DNA of 15,187 nucleotides from DATLFA01 sp039934635 (lineage in GTDB: Bacteria; Actinomycetota; Acidimicrobiia; Acidimicrobiales; WLNW01): NCBI GenBank assembly GCA_039934635.1, contig JBDTLT010000125.1:1-15187 (forward strand), written 5' to 3'. Each line of letters starts with the position of its first letter. Position 1 is the stretch's first letter. Positions 6,399 to 13,120 of the stretch are shown here, one piece after another. Below the pieces are notes generated by a model that was given only the letters and a program-made list of their open reading frames with translations, made no database searches and was not told the DNA's origin. A program made the translations under genes and the position numbers.

Positions 6399-9300
6399 CT
6401 AGCGACCGCGCCGTTGGAACTCGCGGGCGACGTGCTCGCGCAGCGCGACCGGATCGCCGCGAGGATCGCGCCCCGCGGCGGCCACGAGCGCGGACGCGAA
6501 CGCTTCGGCGGCCGTCCACCACCGGGCGACGTCCGCCTGCGCCGCGAGCTCGGCGGTGACCAGCCACGCCTCGGTCCCGGCAACGCGGCCGAGTTCTTGC
6601 ACGGCGGCATCGACAGCATCGAGATCGAGCGCCCGACCGGCGGCCGCCGCCACGATTGCCTCTTGCAGGCGGGCCAGCACCAGGTAGCGCCGCGACCCTC
6701 GGTTCTCGGCATCGCGCTCGAGCTGTTGGGCGCGGGCTGCCGCGGTATCGAGATCGCCGACGGCGTAGGCGCAGCGGCTGTGCATCAGCAGCACGCGCTG
6801 ACGTTGATGCCACGCCATCGTGTGATGATCGGCGATGCGTTCGTCGGTGAGATCGACATGCTGTTGTGCGGCCCTCACATCGCCCTGGCGCAGCGCGAGT
6901 TCGGCCAGGTCGAGATGCGCGTGCGAAACCGGCTCACCGAGAGTGCCGATCGTCAGATCGAGCGCCCGTATGCTTTCGGCCTCCGCTCGCGCGTACTGAC
7001 CGCCGGCGCACAGCAGCCATGACTCGAGGTTGGCGACGACGGCGAGAAACCGGTGACCGATCTCGCCTGCGCGAAGCGTCACGTCGCGCAGCGCTTCGAG
7101 ACTCTCGAACGCCCGGTCGAGCGCGCCGAGCATCCCGTACGCATGCGTCTGCGCGAAGCGCGCGTGGAGCAGCGCAAACGGATGTCCGAGATGACTGACA
7201 TCGAGCAGCGCCTGATCGAGCGCCGGCAATGCATCGTCGGCCCGACCCTGGTGCACGCGTAGCGCCCCGAGCCACACGTTGGCGAGCGCCCGCACTGACT
7301 CGGGAGCGCGCGCTTCGGCCCGCTGCAAGAAATCGTCGGCACCCGCGAGATCGCCGTGCGAATGCCGGACGCGGCCACCGAGCGCCAACGCACTCGCTTG
7401 GAGGCCTGGGTCGCCGGCTCGCCGCAACGCCTCGTCCGCAAGGCGATACGCGGAGCCGTAGTCGCGCTGGTAGTACGCGATCCAGCCCGCGAGCTCGAAT
7501 GCCTCGGCCGACGGGTCGAGCGCAATCGCCGCAGAAACGTCGTCCGCCGCGTCGCCGAGCAACGAACGCGCCATGCGCACGCGCGCGCGGGCCAAGCGCA
7601 ACCGCGCCGAGCTGCTCGAGAGCAACGCCTCGCTGAGCAGTTGGTCGGCCTGTTCGAGGTCGTGGCGTCCGACCGCGATCGCGGCGGCGTCGTGCAGCGC
7701 GCTTGCGGCGATGTCGACCTCACCGCCCAAGCGCGCGTGGAAGGCAACCGAGATCGGGTCGTGCCGGTTGCGCGCAAGGAGCACGTGCGCAACTTGGCGG
7801 TGCGTGTACGCCCGGCGCGCCGCCGTCATGTCGGCGGCAATCGCTTCTCGCACCAATTCGTGTACGAACGCGAGGCCCGTACCCGCTTCGCACAATACGC
7901 TCGCCTGCACGCCGAGATCGAGATGATCGAGCACGGCCACGGCCGACAGATCTGTAGCCGCGGCGATCAAGTCGACGTCGATGGTCATGCCGATCACGGC
8001 GGCGGCGCGCAGGCTCGCACCCGCATTGCCGAGCGGCGCCAGGCGGGCCCGCATGTTCTCCACGATCGACGGCGGCAGCTCGCCCGATTCGTGGGCCGCC
8101 AGTTGCGTGAGGAACAGCGGATTCCCATTGCTGCGCTCGTACAGCTCATCGACGCGGTCACTCCCGACGAGCTTTGCGGCCGCCGCGCGATCGAGGGGAC
8201 CGAGCGAGATCACGGTGGCGTCGGGCAGGGGGCGCACGGGAGTCGGACGGCTCGTTGCCACGACGCGCACGCGGCGCCCCCGGCGCATTGCGAAGCGCAA
8301 CCACGCGAGCGTGCTCGGCCCGGCCAGATGAACGTCCTCTACCACGAGCACCGCAGGTCGTTCGCCGGCAGCGCGTTCGATCACCTCGAGCAACGCCGCG
8401 AACAGCACACTGCGCGCGGCGACGCCGTCGGACACGGTGGTCGGTTGCAGCGTCGGTTGCAGTGTCGTCCCGTCCACTCCGACAAGCGGTCCGATGAGCG
8501 CACGATGTGCGCCGAGCAACTCGTCGACCTCGCCGGGCGACATGCCCCGGAGATATGCCGCGAGCGCGTCGAGTACCGGTTGCAGTGAGAGATCGCGGCC
8601 GAGCTCGTCGCAGCGACCGTGCAAGATCAGCGCGGATACCGATGCGGGCCGGCTCTGCCATTCCGCGATGAGCGCGGACTTGCCGATGCCCGCCTCGCCT
8701 TCGACGACCAGCGCGGTGGTGGCCCCGGGGTCGAGCAACATGTCCAGCTGCGCGAGTTCGCGCTCGCGCCCGAACAGGTGGGCGCGCTCGAACGAGCGCG
8801 GCGGCGACGGGTCGGCTCGATCGCCGCTCAAGAGGATCGCGGTATGCAGCGCTTCGGTTTCGGCCGATGGACTCACGCCGAGTTCGTCGGCCAGCAATTC
8901 ACGCGTAGCCGCATAGCGAGCCAGAGCGGACGCGGGACGGCCGGCGTCGGCATGGGCGCGCATCAACAGCCGCAGCGCGTGCTCGTCATAGGGATCGTGG
9001 GTCAAGGCCTCCTCGGCGTGCGCCGCGGCCTCGAGCGGTTGGCCGCAGCCGAGCAACGCCTCGGCACCGACGAGACGGACACGCGCCAGCAGCCGCTCGA
9101 ATCGGGCGCGCTCGAGATCGACCCACCCGCCGCCCTCGTCCGCCAGTAACGGACCCCGCACCAACTGCAGCGCGGCGAGCGCGGCCGCGCTGGCGCCCGC
9201 GAAGCCGCCCGCGCGTAGCCGCGCCGTGGCATCGTCGGCGCGCGCATCGAATTCGACGACGTCCAACCAATCGGCCCGCAAGACATAGCCCGCGTCGACA

Positions 9301-9548
9301 TGGTGCAGTCGATCGGCACCGAGCACGGTGCGCAGCCGACTCACGAGTACCGCCACCTGATCCGCCGGCCGCGCCGGCGCGGCGCCGGGCCAGAGGGCGT
9401 CGATCAACCCGTCGATCGGCACCGGGCGACCGCGGGCAAGAGCCAGCACCTTGAGCAACGTCCGCGCCTTGCGACTGCCGATCGCGTGCTCGGTAAAGCC
9501 GTCGATCTCGAACGTACCGAGCGTCCGCACGCGCAACTGCGCCACCAT
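6399..9548 (-). CDS. SARP/AfsR-type transcriptional regulator with BTAD, AAA ATPase and TPR regions
   Basis: 1049-residue regulator. Residues 1-95 form an OmpR-like winged helix (LGTFEIDG, then LLKVLALARGRPVPIDGLID, ALWPG, and VSRLRTVLGADR). Residues 96-240 are the bacterial transcriptional activator domain (RGPLLADEGG, WVDLERARFERL, YDEHALRLLMRAHADAGR). An AAA/STAND ATPase follows, with Walker A GEAGIGKS (284-291) and Walker B AVLVVEDVH (399-407). The rest (about 480-1049) is Ala-rich helical TPR-like sequence. There is no LuxR-type HTH at the C-terminus, so DNA binding would rest on the N-terminal domain alone. The start is ATG 9546-9548, five residues before the first winged-helix strand; the frame stays open far upstream, but that part overlaps the divergent dehydrogenase gene. 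Such proteins activate nearby or secondary-metabolite operons after nucleotide or ligand-driven oligomerisation. Candidate targets are the divergent dehydrogenase and the convergent kinase/methyltransferase pair. Confidence 0.9.
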   Translation of the reverse strand: MVAQLRVRTLGTFEIDGFTEHAIGSRKARTLLKVLALARGRPVPIDGLIDALWPGAAPARPADQVAVLVSRLRTVLGADRLHHVDAGYVLRADWLDVVEFDARADDATARLRAGGFAGASAAALAALQLVRGPLLADEGGGWVDLERARFERLLARVRLVGAEALLGCGQPLEAAAHAEEALTHDPYDEHALRLLMRAHADAGRPASALARYAATRELLADELGVSPSAETEALHTAILLSGDRADPSPPRSFERAHLFGRERELAQLDMLLDPGATTALVVEGEAGIGKSALIAEWQSRPASVSALILHGRCDELGRDLSLQPVLDALAAYLRGMSPGEVDELLGAHRALIGPLVGVDGTTLQPTLQPTTVSDGVAARSVLFAALLEVIERAAGERPAVLVVEDVHLAGPSTLAWLRFAMRRGRRVRVVATSRPTPVRPLPDATVISLGPLDRAAAAKLVGSDRVDELYERSNGNPLFLTQLAAHESGELPPSIVENMRARLAPLGNAGASLRAAAVIGMTIDVDLIAAATDLSAVAVLDHLDLGVQASVLCEAGTGLAFVHELVREAIAADMTAARRAYTHRQVAHVLLARNRHDPISVAFHARLGGEVDIAASALHDAAAIAVGRHDLEQADQLLSEALLSSSSARLRLARARVRMARSLLGDAADDVSAAIALDPSAEAFELAGWIAYYQRDYGSAYRLADEALRRAGDPGLQASALALGGRVRHSHGDLAGADDFLQRAEARAPESVRALANVWLGALRVHQGRADDALPALDQALLDVSHLGHPFALLHARFAQTHAYGMLGALDRAFESLEALRDVTLRAGEIGHRFLAVVANLESWLLCAGGQYARAEAESIRALDLTIGTLGEPVSHAHLDLAELALRQGDVRAAQQHVDLTDERIADHHTMAWHQRQRVLLMHSRCAYAVGDLDTAAARAQQLERDAENRGSRRYLVLARLQEAIVAAAAGRALDLDAVDAAVQELGRVAGTEAWLVTAELAAQADVARWWTAAEAFASALVAAAGRDPRGDPVALREHVAREFQRRGR
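8441..8464. repeat. 12-bp tandem duplication in the regulator gene
   Basis: TCGGTTGCAGCG followed by TCGGTTGCAGTG, one mismatch between copies. On the coding strand this gives the repeated residues TLQPTLQPT (362-370 of the regulator), in a linker before the Walker B segment. It is in frame and likely a recent slippage duplication. Confidence 0.7.
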
Positions 9549-9577
9549 CGCCCCAGCATGACACAGCAGGCCCGGCG

Positions 9578-9590
9578 TAGTGTCTGGGCC
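9578..9590 (+). promoter_or_regulatory. Putative leaderless promoter of the dehydrogenase gene
   Basis: TAGTGT at 9578-9583 fits TANNNT and would start transcription around 9590, one base from the GTG at 9591. No ribosome binding site precedes this GTG, consistent with leaderless translation. This is the main reason to prefer GTG 9591 over ATG 9558, which would leave only nine bases between the divergent start codons. Confidence 0.45.
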
Positions 9591-10454
9591 GTGGGGATCG
9601 GGATCATCGGTACGGGGAACATGGGCGGCGCCATGTGGCAACGCCTCAACGAGCGCAACATCGAGGCCGAAGTTTTCGACCTTCGCCGCGAGACGGCCGC
9701 CCTTCTGGGCGCCGCCGTCGCCGAATCGGCGCAAGCGCTCGTCGCGAACAACGACATCGTCATCTTGTCGCTGCCGACATCGCGCCATGTGCAATCGGTC
9801 GTCGCCGATGCCATCGACAGCTTCCGACCAGATTCGCTGGTGATCGACACCACCACGGGCGTGCCGTCGGTGAGTCGTGAAGTAGCGCGCACGCTCGCAA
9901 CGCGCGGTGTCCGCTACATGGACTGCGGTATCAGCGGCGGCCCCCACGGCGCGCGGGCGGGCGCGTTGAAGATCATGGTCGGCGGGCCTGACGATGCATT
10001 CGCGATCGCGCAACCCGTTCTCGAACATCTCGGAGCGCGCATCTGGCGTTGTGGCGATGTCGGCGGTGGGCACTCGATGAAAGCAGTGCTCAACCTCGCC
10101 AATCAAAACAAGATGCTCGTCGAACTCGAAGCGTTGGCGCTCGGCGCGAAGAACGGGCTCGATCCGCAAGTCATCGCCGATGTGCTCGATCTCGTCGTGT
10201 GGAAGGACTGGCTCCTCGGCGCAGACGGCCGGCGGCAGTTCGGGTTCCCCCTGGCACTGTTCGCGAAGGACTTCGATGTCGCCAACACGGTTGCCACCGA
10301 CTCTGGTGTCGTGCTTCTGCTGGGCGCGGCGGGCCAACAGTTGGCGCGCCAACTACGCATCGAAGCCGGCGACGAGGCCGACCTGATCGATGCCGTCGCC
10401 GTCATCGAGCGGTGGTCCTCGGTCGACTTCGGTCACGGCGACGACACGCGATAG
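9591..10454 (+). CDS. NAD(P)-dependent beta-hydroxyacid dehydrogenase (3-hydroxyisobutyrate dehydrogenase family)
   Basis: 287-residue oxidoreductase that would oxidise a beta-hydroxyacid, or reduce the matching semialdehyde. The N-terminal Rossmann domain has IGIIGTGNMGGAM (3-15, counting from the GTG). The substrate-binding DCGISGGPHGARAGAL is at 111-126. The catalytic lysine is in GGGHSMKAVLNLAN (K164). The all-helical C-terminal domain carries the family LFAKDFDVA (223-231). The length is typical of the family (about 290). The alternative in-frame start ATG 9558 would add eleven residues not usual for the family. It is divergent from the SARP-type regulator with 42 bp between starts, so control by that regulator is plausible. 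Its stop TAG lies inside a 16-bp palindrome. Other members of the family act on tartronate semialdehyde, 6-phosphogluconate-like acids or imines; I cannot tell which applies here. Confidence 0.9.
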   Translation: MGIGIIGTGNMGGAMWQRLNERNIEAEVFDLRRETAALLGAAVAESAQALVANNDIVILSLPTSRHVQSVVADAIDSFRPDSLVIDTTTGVPSVSREVARTLATRGVRYMDCGISGGPHGARAGALKIMVGGPDDAFAIAQPVLEHLGARIWRCGDVGGGHSMKAVLNLANQNKMLVELEALALGAKNGLDPQVIADVLDLVVWKDWLLGADGRRQFGFPLALFAKDFDVANTVATDSGVVLLLGAAGQQLARQLRIEAGDEADLIDAVAVIERWSSVDFGHGDDTR

Positions 10455-10467
10455 TCCCGCGGGACTA
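10452..10467. promoter_or_regulatory. Perfect 16-bp palindrome (operator or terminator)
   Basis: TAGTCCCGCGGGACTA is a perfect palindrome that starts with the dehydrogenase stop codon. As RNA it would form a 6-bp stem with a CGCG loop, without a following T-run. As DNA it is a symmetric protein site about 15 bp upstream of the predicted -35 of the diguanylate cyclase promoter. Either reading is possible. Confidence 0.5.
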
Positions 10468-10482
10468 GGCCGAATTGACGAC

Positions 10483-10510
10483 ACAAGAGACGCCACGGTT
10501 GCGCCGATAG
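10483..10510 (+). promoter_or_regulatory. Putative FliA/WhiG-type (sigma-28 family) promoter of the diguanylate cyclase gene
   Basis: GCCGATAG (10503-10510) matches seven of eight bases of the sigma-28 family -10 element GCCGATAA. Exactly 15 bp upstream is ACAAG (10483-10487), similar to the TCAAG or TAAAG form of the -35. Transcription would begin about 7 bp downstream, on the GTG at 10517, so the message would be leaderless. No TANNNT element fits this start. Confidence 0.5.
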
Positions 10511-10516
10511 AAAACT

Positions 10517-11893
10517 GTGGAATTGCCACTGGGACGAGCACCACGCGCGGCGCGGATCGCGGCCATTGTCTTCTTCGCGAGCCTTCCCGCCGCCCTGATG
10601 GCCTACTTCAGCAGTCCCTCGGCACGCGCCGATGTGCCCCTCTTGCACGTCGTGGGCACCGGCATCGCCCTCACGCTGTTGGGTCTCGTCTTCTTGATCG
10701 TGCCGTGGGAGCGCTTGCCGGCGCGCACCATCGTTCTCGTCGCGCCCGCGGCCGCGCTGTCGGCCATTGTCAGCGACATGACCGATCATCATTTGCGGCA
10801 GTCGACGCTCGGTCTGACGATCACCGTCATCGTCTTGCCGTTGTGGATCGGCCTCACGGGTCAGCGGGGCATGGCCGTACTGGTCGGCACCGCCTGCGAC
10901 GTCGCGCTACTCGCGTATGCGCACTCGATTGTCGACGACCTGCGCGTCCGCGAGCTGATCGTCCAGGCGAGCGCGGCGATCATCATGGCCGAGGTCTTCT
11001 GCAAGCAGACCGCTCGCGAGGACGTGCATCTGCGCGCGCTCAGCGCGCTCAGCGCCGGATTTCGCGCCGACATGCGCCACCCCACCGTTTGGCGCAAGCA
11101 GATCGAACAACTCGCCCATTCGGTGCTCCCCCGCGCCCGGGCCCGCTTGTGGTGGGCGGGCGAGCTGCACCAGTCGAAGATCGGCGCACATGTCGCCGAC
11201 GACGAGTTGCGCGAGGCGCTGACCGAAGCCGTGGCGACGCGCGAGCTCGTGGTCATCGACGACACCATCGTGGTCGCGCTGACCGCGGGCACCGCCCAGG
11301 TACACGGCGTGCTCGTCCTCCGGTTCGACTGCGCGCCCGACGAGTTCACCTACCCCGTCATCGAGTTGTTGGGCGCACAGATCGGAGCGAAGCTCGATGC
11401 CCTCCGCGAAGCCGATGGGTTGCGCAAGAGTTCGCACACCGATCCGCTGACCAAGGTCGGTAACCGCCGGTGGGCCGACGAGTTGCTGCGGCGCACGCAG
11501 CCCGGTGATGCCGTTCTGCTCGCCGACCTCGACCATTTCAAACGCATCAACGACTCGTTCGGTCATCAGGTCGGCGACATCATCCTCCATAAGTTCGCCA
11601 CGCACCTGAAGACCACGATGCGCGGGTCCGATGCTGTGGCGCGCTACGGGGGCGAGGAGTTCATCGTCGTGTTGCGGCGGCCGGACCAGCCGGAGGTGAT
11701 CGCCAATCGGATGCTGCAGCTGTGGCGGGAGCAGAACCCCATCACCACGGCCTCGGTCGGCATCGCCATACGGCAGTTGACCGAGACACCGCAGACGACC
11801 CTCGAGCGGGCCGACGAAGCGCTCTATCGGTCGAAGAACGACGGCCGCGATCGCGTCTCGCTGGCGGCGACGCACACCGCACCCCGAACCTGA
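10517..11893 (+). CDS. Membrane-bound diguanylate cyclase (GGDEF)
   Basis: 458-residue enzyme that would make cyclic di-GMP from two GTP. The N-terminal 165 residues hold about six hydrophobic segments (near 13-30, 43-62, 71-87, 99-113, 118-134, 147-161), an integral membrane sensor of no family I can name. A cytoplasmic linker (about 165-300) follows and could be a degenerate GAF-like region. The GGDEF domain (about 305-450) has ADLDHFKRINDSFGHQVGD (336-354) and an intact active site YGGEEF (377-382). The inhibitory I-site RxxD is present as RGSD (369-372), five residues before the active-site motif, so product inhibition is expected. There is no EAL domain. The start is GTG 10517 with no ribosome binding site, directly after a sigma-28-type promoter. 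The acyltransferase and dynamin genes follow on the same strand. Confidence 0.93.
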   Translation: MELPLGRAPRAARIAAIVFFASLPAALMAYFSSPSARADVPLLHVVGTGIALTLLGLVFLIVPWERLPARTIVLVAPAAALSAIVSDMTDHHLRQSTLGLTITVIVLPLWIGLTGQRGMAVLVGTACDVALLAYAHSIVDDLRVRELIVQASAAIIMAEVFCKQTAREDVHLRALSALSAGFRADMRHPTVWRKQIEQLAHSVLPRARARLWWAGELHQSKIGAHVADDELREALTEAVATRELVVIDDTIVVALTAGTAQVHGVLVLRFDCAPDEFTYPVIELLGAQIGAKLDALREADGLRKSSHTDPLTKVGNRRWADELLRRTQPGDAVLLADLDHFKRINDSFGHQVGDIILHKFATHLKTTMRGSDAVARYGGEEFIVVLRRPDQPEVIANRMLQLWREQNPITTASVGIAIRQLTETPQTTLERADEALYRSKNDGRDRVSLAATHTAPRT

Positions 11894-11993
11894 AGCGCCA
11901 CTCGGCGATCGCTCGGTAAGAATCACCCAGATCCGATCACCCGCCCCGTCATCTACTCGCCTACTCGGCCTCGACATCGCTCGGGCAGTCGCG

Positions 11994-13073
11994 ATGCTCG
12001 GCATGTTCGTGAGCCACTACGGCGCGCACATCATGGATCGGCCCGAGCGCGACTGGCCCAGCAGCGTCGTGCGCTTCGTCGATGGACGCGCCATGCCACT
12101 GTTCGTGATGCTGAGCGGTGCCGGTTGCGTGTTCATCTGCCGCAACCGTGGCGCGTGGATGCGGGTGTTGCCGCGCGCCGCGTTGCTCTTGCTGGCCGGT
12201 CTTTGGCTCGAAGGCGGGCTGGTCGCGGTGATCCTGCACTTCTACGTGATCTACCTCATCGTCGGATTGCTCGTCGTACGCCTGCCAAAGCTTTGGCTGC
12301 TCGGGCTGGCGTTGGCGGTGACCGTCATGGGCGCGTGGATTCGCATCTACGCGGGCGACGACTTACCCAAGCCCTGGGTCGCAACCGACGATTCGTGGTG
12401 GAGCGCGCTGCCCCACCTGGGCCACCCGCGCCTGCTGCTCTCGCACCTTTTGTTCACTGGCCTCTACCCCGCGTTCCCCACCCTCGCGTTCTTCTTCGTC
12501 GGCATGTGCGTGGCCCGCCTCGAGTTGCGGTCGCGCGGCACGGTGTACGCTCTCATGGCCGGTGGCCTTGCAATGGCGATCGTCGGCTACGGCATCGGTT
12601 GGAACACCGACGATCATCGGGATCGACTCGCCCCCACGAGCACCTCGCCGTGGCGCTGGCTGAGTGCCGCCGGGCATTCACAGATGCCGGCCTGGGTGAT
12701 CGGCGCGACCGGAGGGGGGCTGGCCGTCATCGGCGCCTGCTTGTGGTTGAGCCATCACTTTCCGCGAGGCACGAGACCCATCGCCTACACGGGCCAACTG
12801 GCGCTCACCTTCTACGTCGTCCACGTCTTCTTGCTGCGGCGCGGGCTGCGGGACTGGCCGTGGCGGATGTCGCCGCCCGCGATCCTCGCCGCTGTCGCCG
12901 GTCTGTACCTGGCGTTCGCATTCGTCGCGAACCTGTGGCGGGCGAGGATGGCCCGCGGGCCCGCCGAGGCCATCCTCCGCATCGGCGATTCGTTTTCCCG
13001 CAGAGGCACCGCGGTGGACCGCGAAACACGTAAGGTCGAACGACTCAGTGACCCCGTGCACCGGTCGCGGTAG
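11994..13073 (+). CDS. Multi-pass membrane acyltransferase-like protein (DUF418/DUF1624, HGSNAT-like)
   Basis: Integral membrane protein with about nine or ten hydrophobic segments, 359 residues from the first canonical ATG. The C-terminal signature RPIAYTGQLALTFYVVH (261-277) and the closing WRARMARGPAEAILR (315-329) are typical of DUF418 proteins, which may acylate sugars or glycans at the membrane. The N-terminal family motif (LLGLDIAR, where LDxxR is conserved) is encoded just upstream of this ATG, in frame, at about 11961-11984. No ATG, GTG or TTG occurs in any frame between 11894 and 11993. The true start may thus be a rare codon such as ATC at 11922 or 11931, giving about 380 residues. 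The frame is open back to a stop at 11778-11780. The gene follows the diguanylate cyclase stop by 28-100 bp depending on the start used. The substrate is unknown. Confidence 0.8.
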   Translation: MLGMFVSHYGAHIMDRPERDWPSSVVRFVDGRAMPLFVMLSGAGCVFICRNRGAWMRVLPRAALLLLAGLWLEGGLVAVILHFYVIYLIVGLLVVRLPKLWLLGLALAVTVMGAWIRIYAGDDLPKPWVATDDSWWSALPHLGHPRLLLSHLLFTGLYPAFPTLAFFFVGMCVARLELRSRGTVYALMAGGLAMAIVGYGIGWNTDDHRDRLAPTSTSPWRWLSAAGHSQMPAWVIGATGGGLAVIGACLWLSHHFPRGTRPIAYTGQLALTFYVVHVFLLRRGLRDWPWRMSPPAILAAVAGLYLAFAFVANLWRARMARGPAEAILRIGDSFSRRGTAVDRETRKVERLSDPVHRSR

Positions 13074-13120
13074 ACATTTCGGGCTCCCGAGCATCTGGCA
13101 GTGACACGAATGGTGACGAA

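Noticed and set aside
7356..8588. 410-codon plus-strand frame opposite the regulator
   Set aside because: Arg- and Ala-rich shadow of the SARP-type gene, with no recognisable motif.
9549..10352. N-terminal extension of the regulator to a start near 10352
   Set aside because: It would overlap the whole divergent dehydrogenase gene; the winged-helix domain begins right after ATG 9548.
10907..12004. Long open frame on the minus strand opposite the diguanylate cyclase (365 codons)
   Set aside because: It lies opposite a gene with intact GGDEF motifs; the translation is low-complexity and matches no domain. High-GC codon bias makes such antisense frames common.
13079..13090. TCGGG-CT-CCCGA inverted repeat after the acyltransferase
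   Set aside because: The loop is too short and there is no T-run; not convincing as a terminator.
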